19,997 bases of DNA from Ga0077527 sp032128415 (GCA_032128415.1 JAQBGW010000001.1:1-19997); one strand, 5' to 3'. Numbered from the stretch's first letter, positions 6,190 through 13,884 are shown. Made by a program: numbers and translations. Notes: generated from the letters alone by a model not told the origin.

Positions 6190-7395
6190 TCAGTGCAGGA
6201 ACCAGACGTAGTAGAGCGCCATCCCGGTCAGCGCGACTGCCCAGTAACCCGCGAGCGTCAGGCGCATTAACGTTTTCCAGCCGCGCACGTGGAATTGCCG
6301 CGGAAGCAGGCCATTCATTTGCAGCACCAGCCACAGGCCGGCAATCACCGTCGCAGCACCTATCACAGCGTGCAGCCACGGCACCCAGTTACCGACGATG
6401 GCGAGATCGGCGGGGCTCTCCACCAATGCATTCTCCATGCCGCCTGCCATGATGAGCACGACGAGCACCGAGTTGAGCAGCACCCAGATGGTCTGGTTGT
6501 AGCCATGCGCGGCGATGTTGCCCCGTTTCGCGAGCCGGGCGCCGAATGTCAGTCCCGCCACCAGCAGGATTTCCAGCGCGATGTTGAGCTCGGGAAGCAG
6601 CGAACCCGAGCGCGTCAATTTCACAATGGATAATGTATTACCTGCGGCTTCAATGCCGAGAATCGCGGCAGCAATCGCGGCGATCAGCAAACCACCGCAG
6701 ATGAAACTGAAACGCCGCATGCCGAGCGGTGGCGCCCATACGCCCGCCTGTAGCCCGCGGCTATCGTCGAAACCCATTGCCCAGTGCGCGCCGTCGCAGA
6801 ACGGCTTGTTTTTCGATGCGCCGCAGCGGCACAGCGCATAGCTATCGGGGCGATACGGCTGCGCGCCATCGGCTTTGAGCGGCAAACCGCCACTCATAAA
6901 ATACGGCCCGTTTTTCGAGATGATGACCTGGCACTCAGCCGGTTCGGCAGCCGGAATAGAATCTTCGATCGAACAACTGAGAGCGCCTGACGGACAGCGC
7001 TTGACGAGCGCAACAATGGCGGCAGCGTCTGCGCCGTCCGCATCGATCCACGGCTCCTGGCCCAGGCGGAACACGCCGGGCAGGTGGTCAGTACACACGC
7101 CGGCATGCGCGCAGATCGTACGGTTGTCATGGATGGTGATGCGTTTGCCCCGGTATTGCTGTGCGGTATCGGCAGGCCCCACCGTGAAGCGCTCCCCGTT
7201 GAAACCGATTTTCGTGTGCGTGCCGTCGCAGAACGGTTTATTCGAGGAGTTGCCGCATCGGCAAAGCGCGACGGTATCGCGAGCCGGCAGCTCGGCCCCG
7301 GCCGAGTCGCAAACACGGGCTGCGCCGCGAAGCAAATACGGGCCGTTCTTCTTAACTTCGACCGTGGCGTTACCGGATGTCGGCGGGGGAGTCAT
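6190..7395 (-). CDS. CDGSH / ferredoxin-like / CDGSH / DUF420-like membrane fusion
   Basis: The 401-residue protein combines at least four modules. Residues 12-70 are a CDGSH 2Fe-2S domain with ligands Cys45, Cys47, Cys56 and His60 (CRCGNSSNKPFCDGTH). Residues 84-142 resemble the Fer4_19/DUF1271 divergent iron-sulfur domain (ICAHAGVC ... KRCPSGALSC; Cys95, Cys101, Cys134). Residues 154-215 are a second CDGSH domain (Cys189, Cys191, Cys200, His204). Residues 226-401 form about five membrane helices resembling DUF420 (LNIALEILLVAGLTFGARLAKRGNIAAH, then WLHAVIGAATVIAGLWLVLQM), with His297 and His342 conserved in that type to my memory. It is thus a membrane-tethered multi-cluster electron-transfer or redox-sensing protein, with the Fe-S part presumably cytoplasmic. 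I see no Shine-Dalgarno sequence, and a -10 box lies only 8 nt upstream, so translation may be leaderless. It follows the cupin gene by 125 bp. Confidence 0.85.
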   Translation of the reverse strand: MTPPPTSGNATVEVKKNGPYLLRGAARVCDSAGAELPARDTVALCRCGNSSNKPFCDGTHTKIGFNGERFTVGPADTAQQYRGKRITIHDNRTICAHAGVCTDHLPGVFRLGQEPWIDADGADAAAIVALVKRCPSGALSCSIEDSIPAAEPAECQVIISKNGPYFMSGGLPLKADGAQPYRPDSYALCRCGASKNKPFCDGAHWAMGFDDSRGLQAGVWAPPLGMRRFSFICGGLLIAAIAAAILGIEAAGNTLSIVKLTRSGSLLPELNIALEILLVAGLTFGARLAKRGNIAAHGYNQTIWVLLNSVLVVLIMAGGMENALVESPADLAIVGNWVPWLHAVIGAATVIAGLWLVLQMNGLLPRQFHVRGWKTLMRLTLAGYWAVALTGMALYYVWFLH

Positions 7396-7403
7396 GAGCT
7401 ACA

Positions 7404-7433
7404 AGTATAAGCAGCTAAAGAGGCCAAGGTCGA
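7404..7433 (-). promoter_or_regulatory. candidate promoter for the CDGSH fusion gene
   Basis: On the minus strand a -35-like TCGACC (four of six) is separated by 18 nt from a -10 TATACT (five of six). The -10 ends 8 nt before the ATG, which would place the transcript start at or next to the start codon. The absence of a ribosome binding site fits a leaderless mRNA. Confidence 0.35.
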
Positions 7434-7520
7434 CATCTCCCGCGACTCGCCAAATATATCGTGCCCCTATAATTCTTTAATTCGCGTTTTTGCCAGACTC
7501 GTGAAGCCGCGCAATGTCGG

Positions 7521-8201
7521 TCAGCGCGGCAACGTCATGAACGGCGCATCGATAGCGCCGACCTTGACGTAAATCAGCGCACCTTCCGGACCCGAATAGG
7601 GCGTGTGGCGGCTCCAGCGCGGATTGCGCAGCCACGTGCCGGCCGGGTATTCGCCGTCTTCATCCTGGAAAACGCCTTCCAGCACCAGAATCTCCTCGCC
7701 ACCGGGGTGCGTATGCGTATCAAAGCGGGTCTCTGGCGCCCACCGCACCAGCGCCGTGCTGACGCCGCCGTATTCATGCAACGGCATCACGCTCAGGCCG
7801 GGCACCAGCCCGGGCCGCCAGGCCGCCGTCGATGTCGCCATGCGCACCGGCGTCAGATCATCCGCCGCGAACTGCCAGAGTTTGACGAACAGCGTACAGC
7901 CTTCACGCGAGAACGGTGTGTGGCGGGTGCCCGGCGGATTGCGCAGGTAGGTACCCACCGGGAAATCACCCTGCTCATCCGAGAACACGCCGTCGAGCAC
8001 CAGTATCTCCTCGCCGCCGTGATGCACATGCTGATCGAAGCGTGAACCGGCGGCGTAGCGCACGATACTGGTTGCACGCGCGACCTCATCACCGACCCGG
8101 TCCAGCATGCGCCGGTCCACGCCAGGCAACGGCGACGCAGTCCATACTGCATCTGCTGCATGTTGCACGACACGCGCACTGAAATCGCTGTTGATGTTCA
8201 T
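7521..8201 (-). CDS. double-cupin ChrR-like protein
   Basis: The 226-residue product consists of two tandem ChrR-type cupin domains that are clear internal duplicates. The first has FDQHVHHGGEEILVLDGVFSD and later GTYLRNPPGTRHTPFS; the second has FDTHTHPGGEEILVLEGVFQD and GTWLRNPRWSRHTPYS. Predicted metal ligands are His58, His60, Glu64, His94 and His163, His165, Glu169, His199, so both sites look intact. ChrR cupins sense singlet oxygen or act as Zn-dependent anti-sigma modules, but this protein lacks the N-terminal zinc-binding anti-sigma domain and no sigma factor gene is adjacent. A stand-alone metal-dependent enzyme (dioxygenase or acetylacetone-cleaving type) is therefore equally possible. 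The ribosome binding site is poor. It lies 109 bp downstream of the CoA-transferase gene on the same strand, which favours a catabolic role. Confidence 0.8.
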   Translation of the reverse strand: MNINSDFSARVVQHAADAVWTASPLPGVDRRMLDRVGDEVARATSIVRYAAGSRFDQHVHHGGEEILVLDGVFSDEQGDFPVGTYLRNPPGTRHTPFSREGCTLFVKLWQFAADDLTPVRMATSTAAWRPGLVPGLSVMPLHEYGGVSTALVRWAPETRFDTHTHPGGEEILVLEGVFQDEDGEYPAGTWLRNPRWSRHTPYSGPEGALIYVKVGAIDAPFMTLPR

Positions 8202-8310
8202 GGGGTAATTTACTCGTAACCAGTATCAACCGGCAGGCTCAAGGTCGTCGTGGGAAACCCGTGCCTGGCGTCGTTAAATTTGAGCGGATGGGCGTGGTCC
8301 ACGACGGCGT

Positions 8311-9723
8311 TTACGTGCCCCGCGCCGGCCACACCGGTTCGTTGTAGCCCAGCGGCACCATGGTTCGCGCCCACCGCGGCGGCGTCTCCGACATGCGCAG
8401 CGTCGGCCCGAGATGCTGCAGTACACCCACCGGCGTGCGGCTGGTTATCGACCAGCCTTCGAGTTCTTCGCGGGTGAAATCCTTCACCGCATTTTTAAGC
8501 TCAGCCGTCGGCACTTCGCCGTGGTCAACAAGCCAGCGCCCGACCTGCGCCAGTGAAATCCGCACCTGCCAGCTGCCACCTGCACGGGCGCGGCGACCCA
8601 GCGCCACCATCGCGCCGAAGGCCATCAGATAGCCCGTGAGGAAGTCGATCGCCGACACGGGATAGAACTGGGGCCCGGGTGCTGCGCCGGGAAACACTAC
8701 ACCCTGGCGGTGGGTGATGCCGCTTACCGTCTGGACCACGGTATCAAAACCGCGGCGCGCCGCCCACGGCCCGACATGACCAAAGGCCGACAGCGATACC
8801 ACGACCATGCCAGGCCGCAGCGCCGCCAGCGCCTCGGGCGAAAAACCGCGCCCCGCCAGCGTGCCCGGCCGGTAGCCCTGCGAGAACACGTCGGCCTTGC
8901 GCGCAAGCCCGCGCAGGATTTCTTTTTGCTGCTCGTCGCGCAGATCGAGATGCGCGGAGAGCTTGCCGTGGCCGGTGTCGTATTCCTGGCGGCCGAGGCT
9001 CGGCAGATGTTCGGCGCTGATTTTAAGTACGTCGGCGCCGTGCTCGGCAAGTGTGCGCCCGCAGGTCGGTCCGGCAATGACACGCGTCAGGTCAAGCACC
9101 CGGATGCCCGACAGCGGGCGGTCACCCGGGGGCAGCGGCTCGGCCGGGCTGTCGCCGAGTTTGATGATCTCCATCAGCGGCAGCGTGGCTACCGCCAACC
9201 CCTGCGGGTGCTGTGCCCACTCGGCCATGGTGCGCACCATGCCGCCCGCGCCCTTGGCCGCGATGATGGCTTCTTCGAGCTCGAGCGCGTCCCACTGCGC
9301 CACGGCCTTGCGCACGGCTTCGCGGTCTTCGGCTACGCCAAGCACTTTGAGCGCGGCGGCGCGGTGATTCGGAAAATTGCAGTGCAAATAACTCCAGCGC
9401 CCGTGCTTCGCCGGGTAAGTGCCCATCACCGGGTTGGGCGCGGGCGAGACGTATCGGCCGTCGATGGTCAGGTAATGGCCGCTGCGCAGCGACGCCGTCG
9501 CCTGCCGGGTGTCGACGGCAATGCGCTGTTCGCGCCCGGTGCGCAGCGCCCACAGGTCCGCCGCCGCCAGCCCCACCGCCCCCAGCGTGGCGGCGGCGGT
9601 CTCGCTGATGCGGAAGGGTGTGCGCAGAATCGGATCTACACCGCCGGTGATCTCTACGGCTTCGGCGAGCGACTCGGGCCAGCCGGCAATCGGCAATAAG
9701 GCACGCAGTGCGGCATTGTTCAT
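8311..9723 (-). CDS. class III (CaiB/BaiF) CoA-transferase, permuted-type
   Basis: The 470-residue protein is a family III acyl-CoA transferase. The canonical family opening, GIRVLDLTRVIAGPTCGRTL followed by EHGADVLKI, normally lies at the N-terminus but here begins near residue 205. It is followed by the NLxL-like LSAHLDLRDE, the KADVFSQGYRPGTL and MVVVSLSAFGHVGPW blocks, and PVSAIDFLTGYLMAFGAM, where Asp360 is the likely acyl nucleophile. The first 200 residues (HGRWSYLHCNFPNHRAAALK, then MVRTMAEWAQHPQGLAVATL) look like the domain usually placed C-terminally, so the order appears permuted. I recall CoA-transferases of this layout in proteobacteria. It activates a carboxylic acid by CoA exchange; the acid is unknown. 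The upstream MFS gene and downstream cupin gene suggest an uptake-activation-processing unit. GAGGG lies about 10 nt before the ATG. Confidence 0.88.
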   Translation of the reverse strand: MNNAALRALLPIAGWPESLAEAVEITGGVDPILRTPFRISETAAATLGAVGLAAADLWALRTGREQRIAVDTRQATASLRSGHYLTIDGRYVSPAPNPVMGTYPAKHGRWSYLHCNFPNHRAAALKVLGVAEDREAVRKAVAQWDALELEEAIIAAKGAGGMVRTMAEWAQHPQGLAVATLPLMEIIKLGDSPAEPLPPGDRPLSGIRVLDLTRVIAGPTCGRTLAEHGADVLKISAEHLPSLGRQEYDTGHGKLSAHLDLRDEQQKEILRGLARKADVFSQGYRPGTLAGRGFSPEALAALRPGMVVVSLSAFGHVGPWAARRGFDTVVQTVSGITHRQGVVFPGAAPGPQFYPVSAIDFLTGYLMAFGAMVALGRRARAGGSWQVRISLAQVGRWLVDHGEVPTAELKNAVKDFTREELEGWSITSRTPVGVLQHLGPTLRMSETPPRWARTMVPLGYNEPVWPARGT

Positions 9724-9749
9724 GGTGATGGTGCCCTCTGTTTGTTGTC

Positions 9750-9787
9750 GAATAGAAGGGGTCAGCTCACACTGATCCTAAATATTC
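9750..9787. repeat. degenerate GAATAGAAGGGGTCAG palindrome
   Basis: GAATAGAAGGGGTCAG is followed after six bases by CTGATCC...TATTC, giving a decayed inverted repeat. It is a single copy of the family whose well-preserved members lie at 14763-14837 and 15584-15660. It fills most of the 74-bp gap between the MFS and CoA-transferase genes and may attenuate read-through. Confidence 0.6.
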
Positions 9788-9797
9788 TCTATATATT

Positions 9798-10991
9798 TTA
9801 TGCTGTCGTTTTGGTTTTTCCCACGGGAAATATCCTGAGATGGATCAGGAGCGCGATGACCGTCGCGGTCAGCGCCACCCCGCACACCGCGAGCCAGCCG
9901 AATTGCGCGAACGCCCAGCTCATCAGGAACGCGCCCAGCGCGTTTCCGCTCCACACGTGCAATCCAAAGAGCGTGTTGGCACGCGACCGCGAATCCGGTA
10001 CCGCAGCATTGACCATGGTCTGGTTGGCGACCATCGCCGCACGCAGACCGCAGTCGAGCAGGACTGCACCGATGACTACCGCGACGATCGAGCGCACGCC
10101 GAAACCCATCGCCAGCCAGGCGGCCAGCATCGCGCATATCCCCGTCAGTACCACCGGCATGATTCCGGCACGGTCCATCCAGCGCCCCGCCGGACGGCTG
10201 ACCAGTATGCCCGCTGAACCGGGGATGCTCATCAGGCCGGCGCCGGTCGGCCCCACGTGATGCAGCAGCGCGAGCATCGGGGCGGCTACCGCCCAGAAGC
10301 CGCCGTAACAGATGCCGAGCATGAACTGTATCGCTGCAGCGCGCCGAATGTCGCCATGCGCGCGCAGCAGGCGGTACATGGACCATAAGAGTTCGCGGTA
10401 CGGCGCCTGCGAAGTAGGCTGCGTGGTGGGCAGCCGCGTCCACAGCACGGGCAGGAGAATCAGCAGCATGCCCGCAGAGAGCACGTAGCTGTAGCGCCAG
10501 CCGACGTGAGTCGCAATCAATCCACCGACGATGCGCGCGAACAGGATGCCGCTGAACAATGCGGTGAGCTGTGTGCCGAGTGCGCGGCCGCGCTCATTCG
10601 GGTTGGCGGTTTCAGCGGTGAGCGCGATGAAGGTTTGAATCAGCGACGAACAGATACCGGTCACCAGGCTGCCTGCAGCCAATACCGCGATCGACGGCGC
10701 CAGCGCCATCATTGCCTGCGCCAGAATCAGCACGATGAATTTGCACAGCACCAGCTTGCGCTTGTCGACGCGATCCCCGAGCGGCACCAGAAAAACGATG
10801 CCCGCCAGCATGCCGCCGAAAGAGCACGTCGGTATCCAGCCCGTAGTCGCAGCATCCGCCTGGAATTCCGCGGCGATCGCCGCCAGCATCGGCGTTTGAT
10901 AGTGAATGCCGCCCGCTACCAGGAAAGCGGACACGATCAACAGCGTGATGAGACGGCGATGCTCGTCCGCAGACGCGGGCAGATTCGGCAA
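9798..10991 (-). CDS. MFS transporter, 12-helix
   Basis: The 397-residue product has about 12 hydrophobic segments and major facilitator features: the loop 2-3 motif GDRVDKRK after TM2, a helix-4 segment with AAGSLVTGICSSLIQTF, TM5 with ALFSGILFARIVGGLIATHVGWR (drug-proton antiporter-like motif C region), and a long central loop (residues about 190-215). It is an inner-membrane secondary transporter, closest in feel to the DHA1-type 'MFS_1' exporters, substrate unknown. The start is a TTG at 10991: there is no in-frame ATG before the first helix, and AGGA lies 6 nt upstream. A CoA-transferase gene follows 74 bp downstream, so the transporter may serve the acid that enzyme activates, or may export a related compound. 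Confidence 0.87.
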   Translation of the reverse strand: MPNLPASADEHRRLITLLIVSAFLVAGGIHYQTPMLAAIAAEFQADAATTGWIPTCSFGGMLAGIVFLVPLGDRVDKRKLVLCKFIVLILAQAMMALAPSIAVLAAGSLVTGICSSLIQTFIALTAETANPNERGRALGTQLTALFSGILFARIVGGLIATHVGWRYSYVLSAGMLLILLPVLWTRLPTTQPTSQAPYRELLWSMYRLLRAHGDIRRAAAIQFMLGICYGGFWAVAAPMLALLHHVGPTGAGLMSIPGSAGILVSRPAGRWMDRAGIMPVVLTGICAMLAAWLAMGFGVRSIVAVVIGAVLLDCGLRAAMVANQTMVNAAVPDSRSRANTLFGLHVWSGNALGAFLMSWAFAQFGWLAVCGVALTATVIALLIHLRIFPVGKTKTTA

Positions 10992-11117
10992 TGTACTTCC
11001 TGAAGGGGGGGTAGACCGGGTCAGTATAGTTTAAGTGGTCAGCTTCACCCCTCCGCGATTGACGGCGGCGCCAGATTCAAATCATTCTCGAACCAAACAC
11101 AAAGGGCAGGAGACATC

Positions 11118-11162
11118 ATGTCAAAACAATGGATGCGGTCGGGTTGGCAATCCTTTTGTTGA
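11118..11162 (+). pseudogene. orphan gene start (RBS + 14 codons)
   Basis: GGCAGGAGACATC precedes an ATG with good spacing, followed by MSKQWMRSGWQSFC and a stop. The arrangement, divergent from the MFS gene and ending in the 3' flank of the oppositely oriented cupredoxin gene, looks like the 5' end of a gene whose body has been deleted. A real 14-residue leader peptide is an alternative but nothing follows it. Confidence 0.35.
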
Positions 11163-11226
11163 CGACGTTTTCGTGTAAAACCCCAGCCCAACCTCTACTG
11201 TTCTGCTTCTGTTCTGCCGATTTTTC

Positions 11227-11676
11227 TCAGTTGATCGTGATGGTGCCGACCATGCCGGCTTCTTTATGTCCGGCGATTTCGCATTCCACCGCGAAGTTCT
11301 TGCCGGGCTGTATTGGCACGAAAAACCACTCCACCACGCCGCCACCGGCGACTTCGATTTCCCGCACGTTACCCTTGATCTCCGCGATCATCTGGTGTTT
11401 GGCATCGAGCACTTCCACCTTGCGCGTGAAAACCCGTTCGACCAACCCCGTTGATGAGACTTCATGTTTCACCTTGTCCACGTTCTTGAGGACCAGCTTG
11501 TAAGCTTTGCCCGTTTCGAACGTCAATTGATTGGGCTTGAAATACATCTTGTTGTTCGCAGTACCCATCTCCAGCACGACTTCGGTCGGGTTGGCGCGGC
11601 TCAGATCGCCGGCAGCATATGCGGACGATGCGATTGCAAAAGCAGCCATTAATCCCAGGATATGTTTGGTTTTCAT
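11227..11676 (-). CDS. periplasmic cupredoxin (blue copper protein)
   Basis: A 149-residue exported protein: MKTKHILGLMAAFAIASSAYA is a Sec signal peptide, cleaved before AGD. The mature domain is a cupredoxin fold. Type 1 copper ligands are visible as His71 (VKHEVSS), then Cys132, His137 and Met142 in ECEIAGHKEAGMVG, so the His-Cys-His-Met set is complete. It should shuttle single electrons in the periplasm. An in-frame GTG six codons upstream is possible, but AAAGGA lies at proper distance from the ATG at 11676 and the signal peptide begins there. A perfect FNR-type box lies 92 nt upstream, so expression under low oxygen or nitric oxide is likely. Partners could be a c-type cytochrome such as the one at 13885. 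It is encoded alone. Confidence 0.87.
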   Translation of the reverse strand: MKTKHILGLMAAFAIASSAYAAGDLSRANPTEVVLEMGTANNKMYFKPNQLTFETGKAYKLVLKNVDKVKHEVSSTGLVERVFTRKVEVLDAKHQMIAEIKGNVREIEVAGGGVVEWFFVPIQPGKNFAVECEIAGHKEAGMVGTITIN

Positions 11677-11739
11677 TTGAGGGTGTCCTTTCACTGTTTG
11701 TGAGTTTCGAGGACTGGCAGTCCAAGAAGTTACAACTCA

Positions 11740-11781
11740 CTTGTAGCGCTGTACCGTCGATACGTGTTTGATATGGATCAA
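11740..11781 (-). promoter_or_regulatory. FNR/Anr-type box and -10 for the cupredoxin gene
   Basis: TTGATATGGATCAA at 11768-11781 is a perfect TTGAT-N4-ATCAA site. On the minus strand a -10-like TACAAG (11745-11740) follows 22 nt later, which puts the box centre about 41 nt before the expected transcript start near 11733, the standard class II activator position. The start codon is at 11676. Confidence 0.75.
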
Positions 11782-11850
11782 GATTACGCGTATCTCCCGT
11801 TGCAGGGTCTGGCGCCATTAGCGGAATTGCAGATTAAAAAAAGCAAAAAT

Positions 11851-11892
11851 GTACCGAAGCCGAATTGTTAAAAAAGAATTCAACTCCGGTAC
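11851..11892 (-). terminator. inverted repeat with T-rich tail
   Basis: Arms of 16 nt (13 of 16 matched) begin GTACCGAAG and end CTCCGGTAC. On the minus strand the stem is followed by ATTTTTGCTTTTTTT, a good Rho-independent terminator 23 nt after the stop of the minus-strand gene ending at 11915. Confidence 0.6.
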
Positions 11893-11914
11893 CTTTGGTT
11901 GCCGAACCTGTGCG

Positions 11915-12856
11915 CTAGTCGCGATCGAAAGCCGCCCGCCATGCGGCGAGCGCCTCTGACGGGCCGTCGGTCTGCAGCAACTGGCGCAGCGCGACGCGAC
12001 GGCTGAGACGCTGGGCACGCGCGTATGAGGGCTCATCGCGCGGTGAATTGGCGGCGCGCACCGCAGACATGGTCTCGGCTTTTGCACGCACGCATCCGGC
12101 ATCGCCGTACGCTGTCAGCAGCGACTGAAACGCCGCGTGCCTTGCCGCATCGAACGGCGCCCGCCGCCCGTGTGCGTCATGAATAGCGCTGGGCGGAAAC
12201 ATCTCCGCGCCCGGCACCATGCCCGAGGGCAGCGGTACCGTCGCTGCGTGCGTGCGTCTGTGCTTGAGGAGATCAGGCAGGACGTGGGTGTGCGGACCAT
12301 CCGGCGTATCACCGTCGGGATGCGGGATCGGCGTGCATACTTCCAGTCGGCCGAGGCGGGAGATAAACACCCGCGTCGGGCTCATCGCCGCGAGTTCACC
12401 GAGCAACCCGGATTGCATCAGCTGTTGTCCCGTCGCGGCGCGGAGTGTACGCAGCATCGCCGGATCGTCGACACGGACGCAGGCATTGCAATGCGGCGCA
12501 CCGATGCCGAGATCAAACAGCACCGCGTCGCGATCCTCCGTTCGGAGCGCGGCATCGTCAGCGCCGAGTTCGGTGATTTCCGTGCGACCCGCCATCGCAC
12601 CTTCCGCAGCGGAAAGGCACAACGCAATACCCTGCGTCCAGGCCTCGCCGGCGGTAGGACGCTCCCAGGCGACGGCCCGGACCGACTCTGGCAGACAAAG
12701 ACGAATGCCACCGCGTGGCGTGATTACGCTGTATTCCGACAACATGACCGATTCGTCGTCGTCGCGGTGGAACTCCGCAATCGCACCGAACGTGCCGATG
12801 GCCCAACTCGTTTCAGGATCGAGGAGGCGGCAGGTGACGAGGTCAGCCGGGGTCAC
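11915..12856 (-). CDS. hypothetical protein, unassigned family
   Basis: The 313-residue soluble protein starts at a GTG (AGGA 8 nt upstream) with MTPADLVTCRLLDPETSWAIGTFGAIAEFHRD. It has no signal peptide or membrane helix. Striking segments are SVITPRGGIRLCLPESVRAVAWE, FDLGIGAPHCNACVRVDDP (two Cys and a His that could bind metal), VFISRLGRLEVCTPIPHPDG and the His-rich GPHTHVLPDLLKHRRTHAAT with PLPSGMVPGAEMFPPSAIHD. From memory it resembles the DUF6925 type found in alpha- and betaproteobacteria, but I cannot verify this. The His and Cys clusters suggest a metal site. The gene for an NfeD-like protein lies 54 bp upstream on the same strand, so they are likely co-transcribed. Confidence 0.6.
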   Translation of the reverse strand: MTPADLVTCRLLDPETSWAIGTFGAIAEFHRDDDESVMLSEYSVITPRGGIRLCLPESVRAVAWERPTAGEAWTQGIALCLSAAEGAMAGRTEITELGADDAALRTEDRDAVLFDLGIGAPHCNACVRVDDPAMLRTLRAATGQQLMQSGLLGELAAMSPTRVFISRLGRLEVCTPIPHPDGDTPDGPHTHVLPDLLKHRRTHAATVPLPSGMVPGAEMFPPSAIHDAHGRRAPFDAARHAAFQSLLTAYGDAGCVRAKAETMSAVRAANSPRDEPSYARAQRLSRRVALRQLLQTDGPSEALAAWRAAFDRD

Positions 12857-12910
12857 GGTGAATTCCTGGGCGGTCGCGGTTTTCGTGGGGATGATGAGGC
12901 GTCAAAGAGG

Positions 12911-13303
12911 CTATTCGTTCACCGCCGCGACGATCAGCGTACGGCCGCGCGTCTCCCGGACCTCAACCAGTTCATCCTTGTCGACCGGCCGGGCGCCGCG
13001 ACCGAGTTCGGCGTGCCATATCTCACCGCGCACCTGTACGTAACCTGTGCGATCGAGCCGCTCGGTTGCCACGCCTTGTTCGCCATCAAGGGCGTGCATG
13101 GTTGCCGGATAGTGGGGATCGAAGGAGCGCCACACGAACGGGTACAGCACCGCATCCTTTGCCACCCACAACCCTGCCAGGCTCCAGGTCAGCCACGTTG
13201 AAAACCCCAGCCACCCCTGCAACAACAGCAGAATCACCACGACCAGAGCAGCCTCCGGCACCTGCAGCGCCCAGTATTTGCAGAGGACGCTCACAGACCA
13301 CAT
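12911..13303 (-). CDS. NfeD-like membrane protein
   Basis: The 130-residue product has two predicted membrane helices (VPEAALVVVILLLLQGWLGF and WLTWSLAGLWVAKDAVLYPF) and a C-terminal beta-rich domain with ALDGEQGVATERLDRTGYVQ, VRGEIWHAEL, ARPVDKDELVEV and GRTLIVAAV. That matches the OB-fold of NfeD proteins, which act with stomatin-like or membrane proteases in envelope quality control. No stomatin gene is adjacent. The frame is open up to a GTG at 13411, with an ATG at 13345; I prefer the ATG at 13303 (AAAGG just before it, shortly ahead of the first helix), but the start is uncertain. The following gene (11915-12856) lies 54 bp downstream on the same strand. Confidence 0.7.
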   Translation of the reverse strand: MWSVSVLCKYWALQVPEAALVVVILLLLQGWLGFSTWLTWSLAGLWVAKDAVLYPFVWRSFDPHYPATMHALDGEQGVATERLDRTGYVQVRGEIWHAELGRGARPVDKDELVEVRETRGRTLIVAAVNE

Positions 13304-13599
13304 GCGCCTTTCGGCGGCGTCCCGGGTTTTGCCAGCTCTGTGCATAGTTGCTGCTCGTTTCGATATCCAAGGAGGGGCAAGCCCATCAGGACAAGTCGGA
13401 ACAATCCACACTTGTCGTAGAAGTATCGCGCCAAAAGCTGCTGATTGCTAATTGCGGTGGCGGTGATCTATAACGATAAACAAAACGTCGAGTCGAATGG
13501 TTGGAATAGAAATCGACTTCGGTACCTTTGGGTATTATTAATTTCCTTCCCAGCGAATCAGGATAGAGGCCTCTTCGGCTTGATCAAACCGCGACGCCC
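13304..13599. other. intergenic/leader region
   Basis: This holds the possible N-terminal extension of the NfeD-like gene up to 13411 and then non-coding DNA. At 13510-13535 is TCGACTTCGGTACCTTTGGG, which resembles the CAACTCCGGTACCTTTGG arm at 11881-11899. On the minus strand TTATAGAT near 13470 could be a -10 for the NfeD-like gene, without a clear -35. Confidence 0.35.
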
Positions 13600-13641
13600 T
13601 TGATCTGGATCAACAACCACCCGGATACTCGTTTCTACAGT
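13600..13641 (+). promoter_or_regulatory. FNR/Anr-type box and -10 for the cytochrome gene
   Basis: TTGATCTGGATCAA at 13600-13613 is a perfect TTGAT-N4-ATCAA site. A -10-like TACAGT (13636-13641) follows exactly 22 nt later, the same spacing as at the cupredoxin promoter. The predicted start near 13648 would give a leader of about 237 nt before the cytochrome ATG, longer than usual, with no convincing gene inside. Confidence 0.7.
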
Positions 13642-13884
13642 AGTTTTTCTGGCGCAGACTCATCAAAGGACGAATGGGATTGCACTCAACCCATGTCCGT
13701 TTCGATGGCGGACGCGCGGATTGCACTGGTCGAAAATCTGCTACAACGGTCGGTGCCACCACCGTAAGCACATCGCGTTCGGAAATGGCGCAGCGCATAC
13801 CCAAGCCTGCCGGTTTCAGATTAATCGCGCATTGAATCCGGCGGTTCCCCACAGGTATGGCCTAGTCGCGAGAGGAGAATTCTC

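Noticed and set aside
7507..7531. GCCGCGC...GCGCGGC inverted repeat at the end of the cupin gene
   Set aside because: It overlaps the stop region of the cupin gene and lacks a T-run on the minus strand, so a terminator cannot be claimed.
8710..9699. A 329-codon open frame on the plus strand
   Set aside because: It lies wholly antisense to the CoA-transferase gene, is rich in Arg, Gly and Ala as expected for a shadow frame in GC-rich DNA, and has no family motif.
11089..11101. ATCATTCTCGAAC shared with about 18410-18422 upstream of the dioxygenase gene
   Set aside because: A 13-bp identity in two gene-leading regions is suggestive but not palindromic and no third copy was seen; kept as coincidence.
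12137..13201. A 354-codon open frame on the plus strand
   Set aside because: It is antisense to two minus-strand genes, with low-complexity Arg-rich translation and no motif.
13692..13766. 24-codon frame beginning MSVSMADARI in the cytochrome leader
   Set aside because: There is no ribosome binding site before it and no recognisable peptide; it may be chance in a 237-nt leader.
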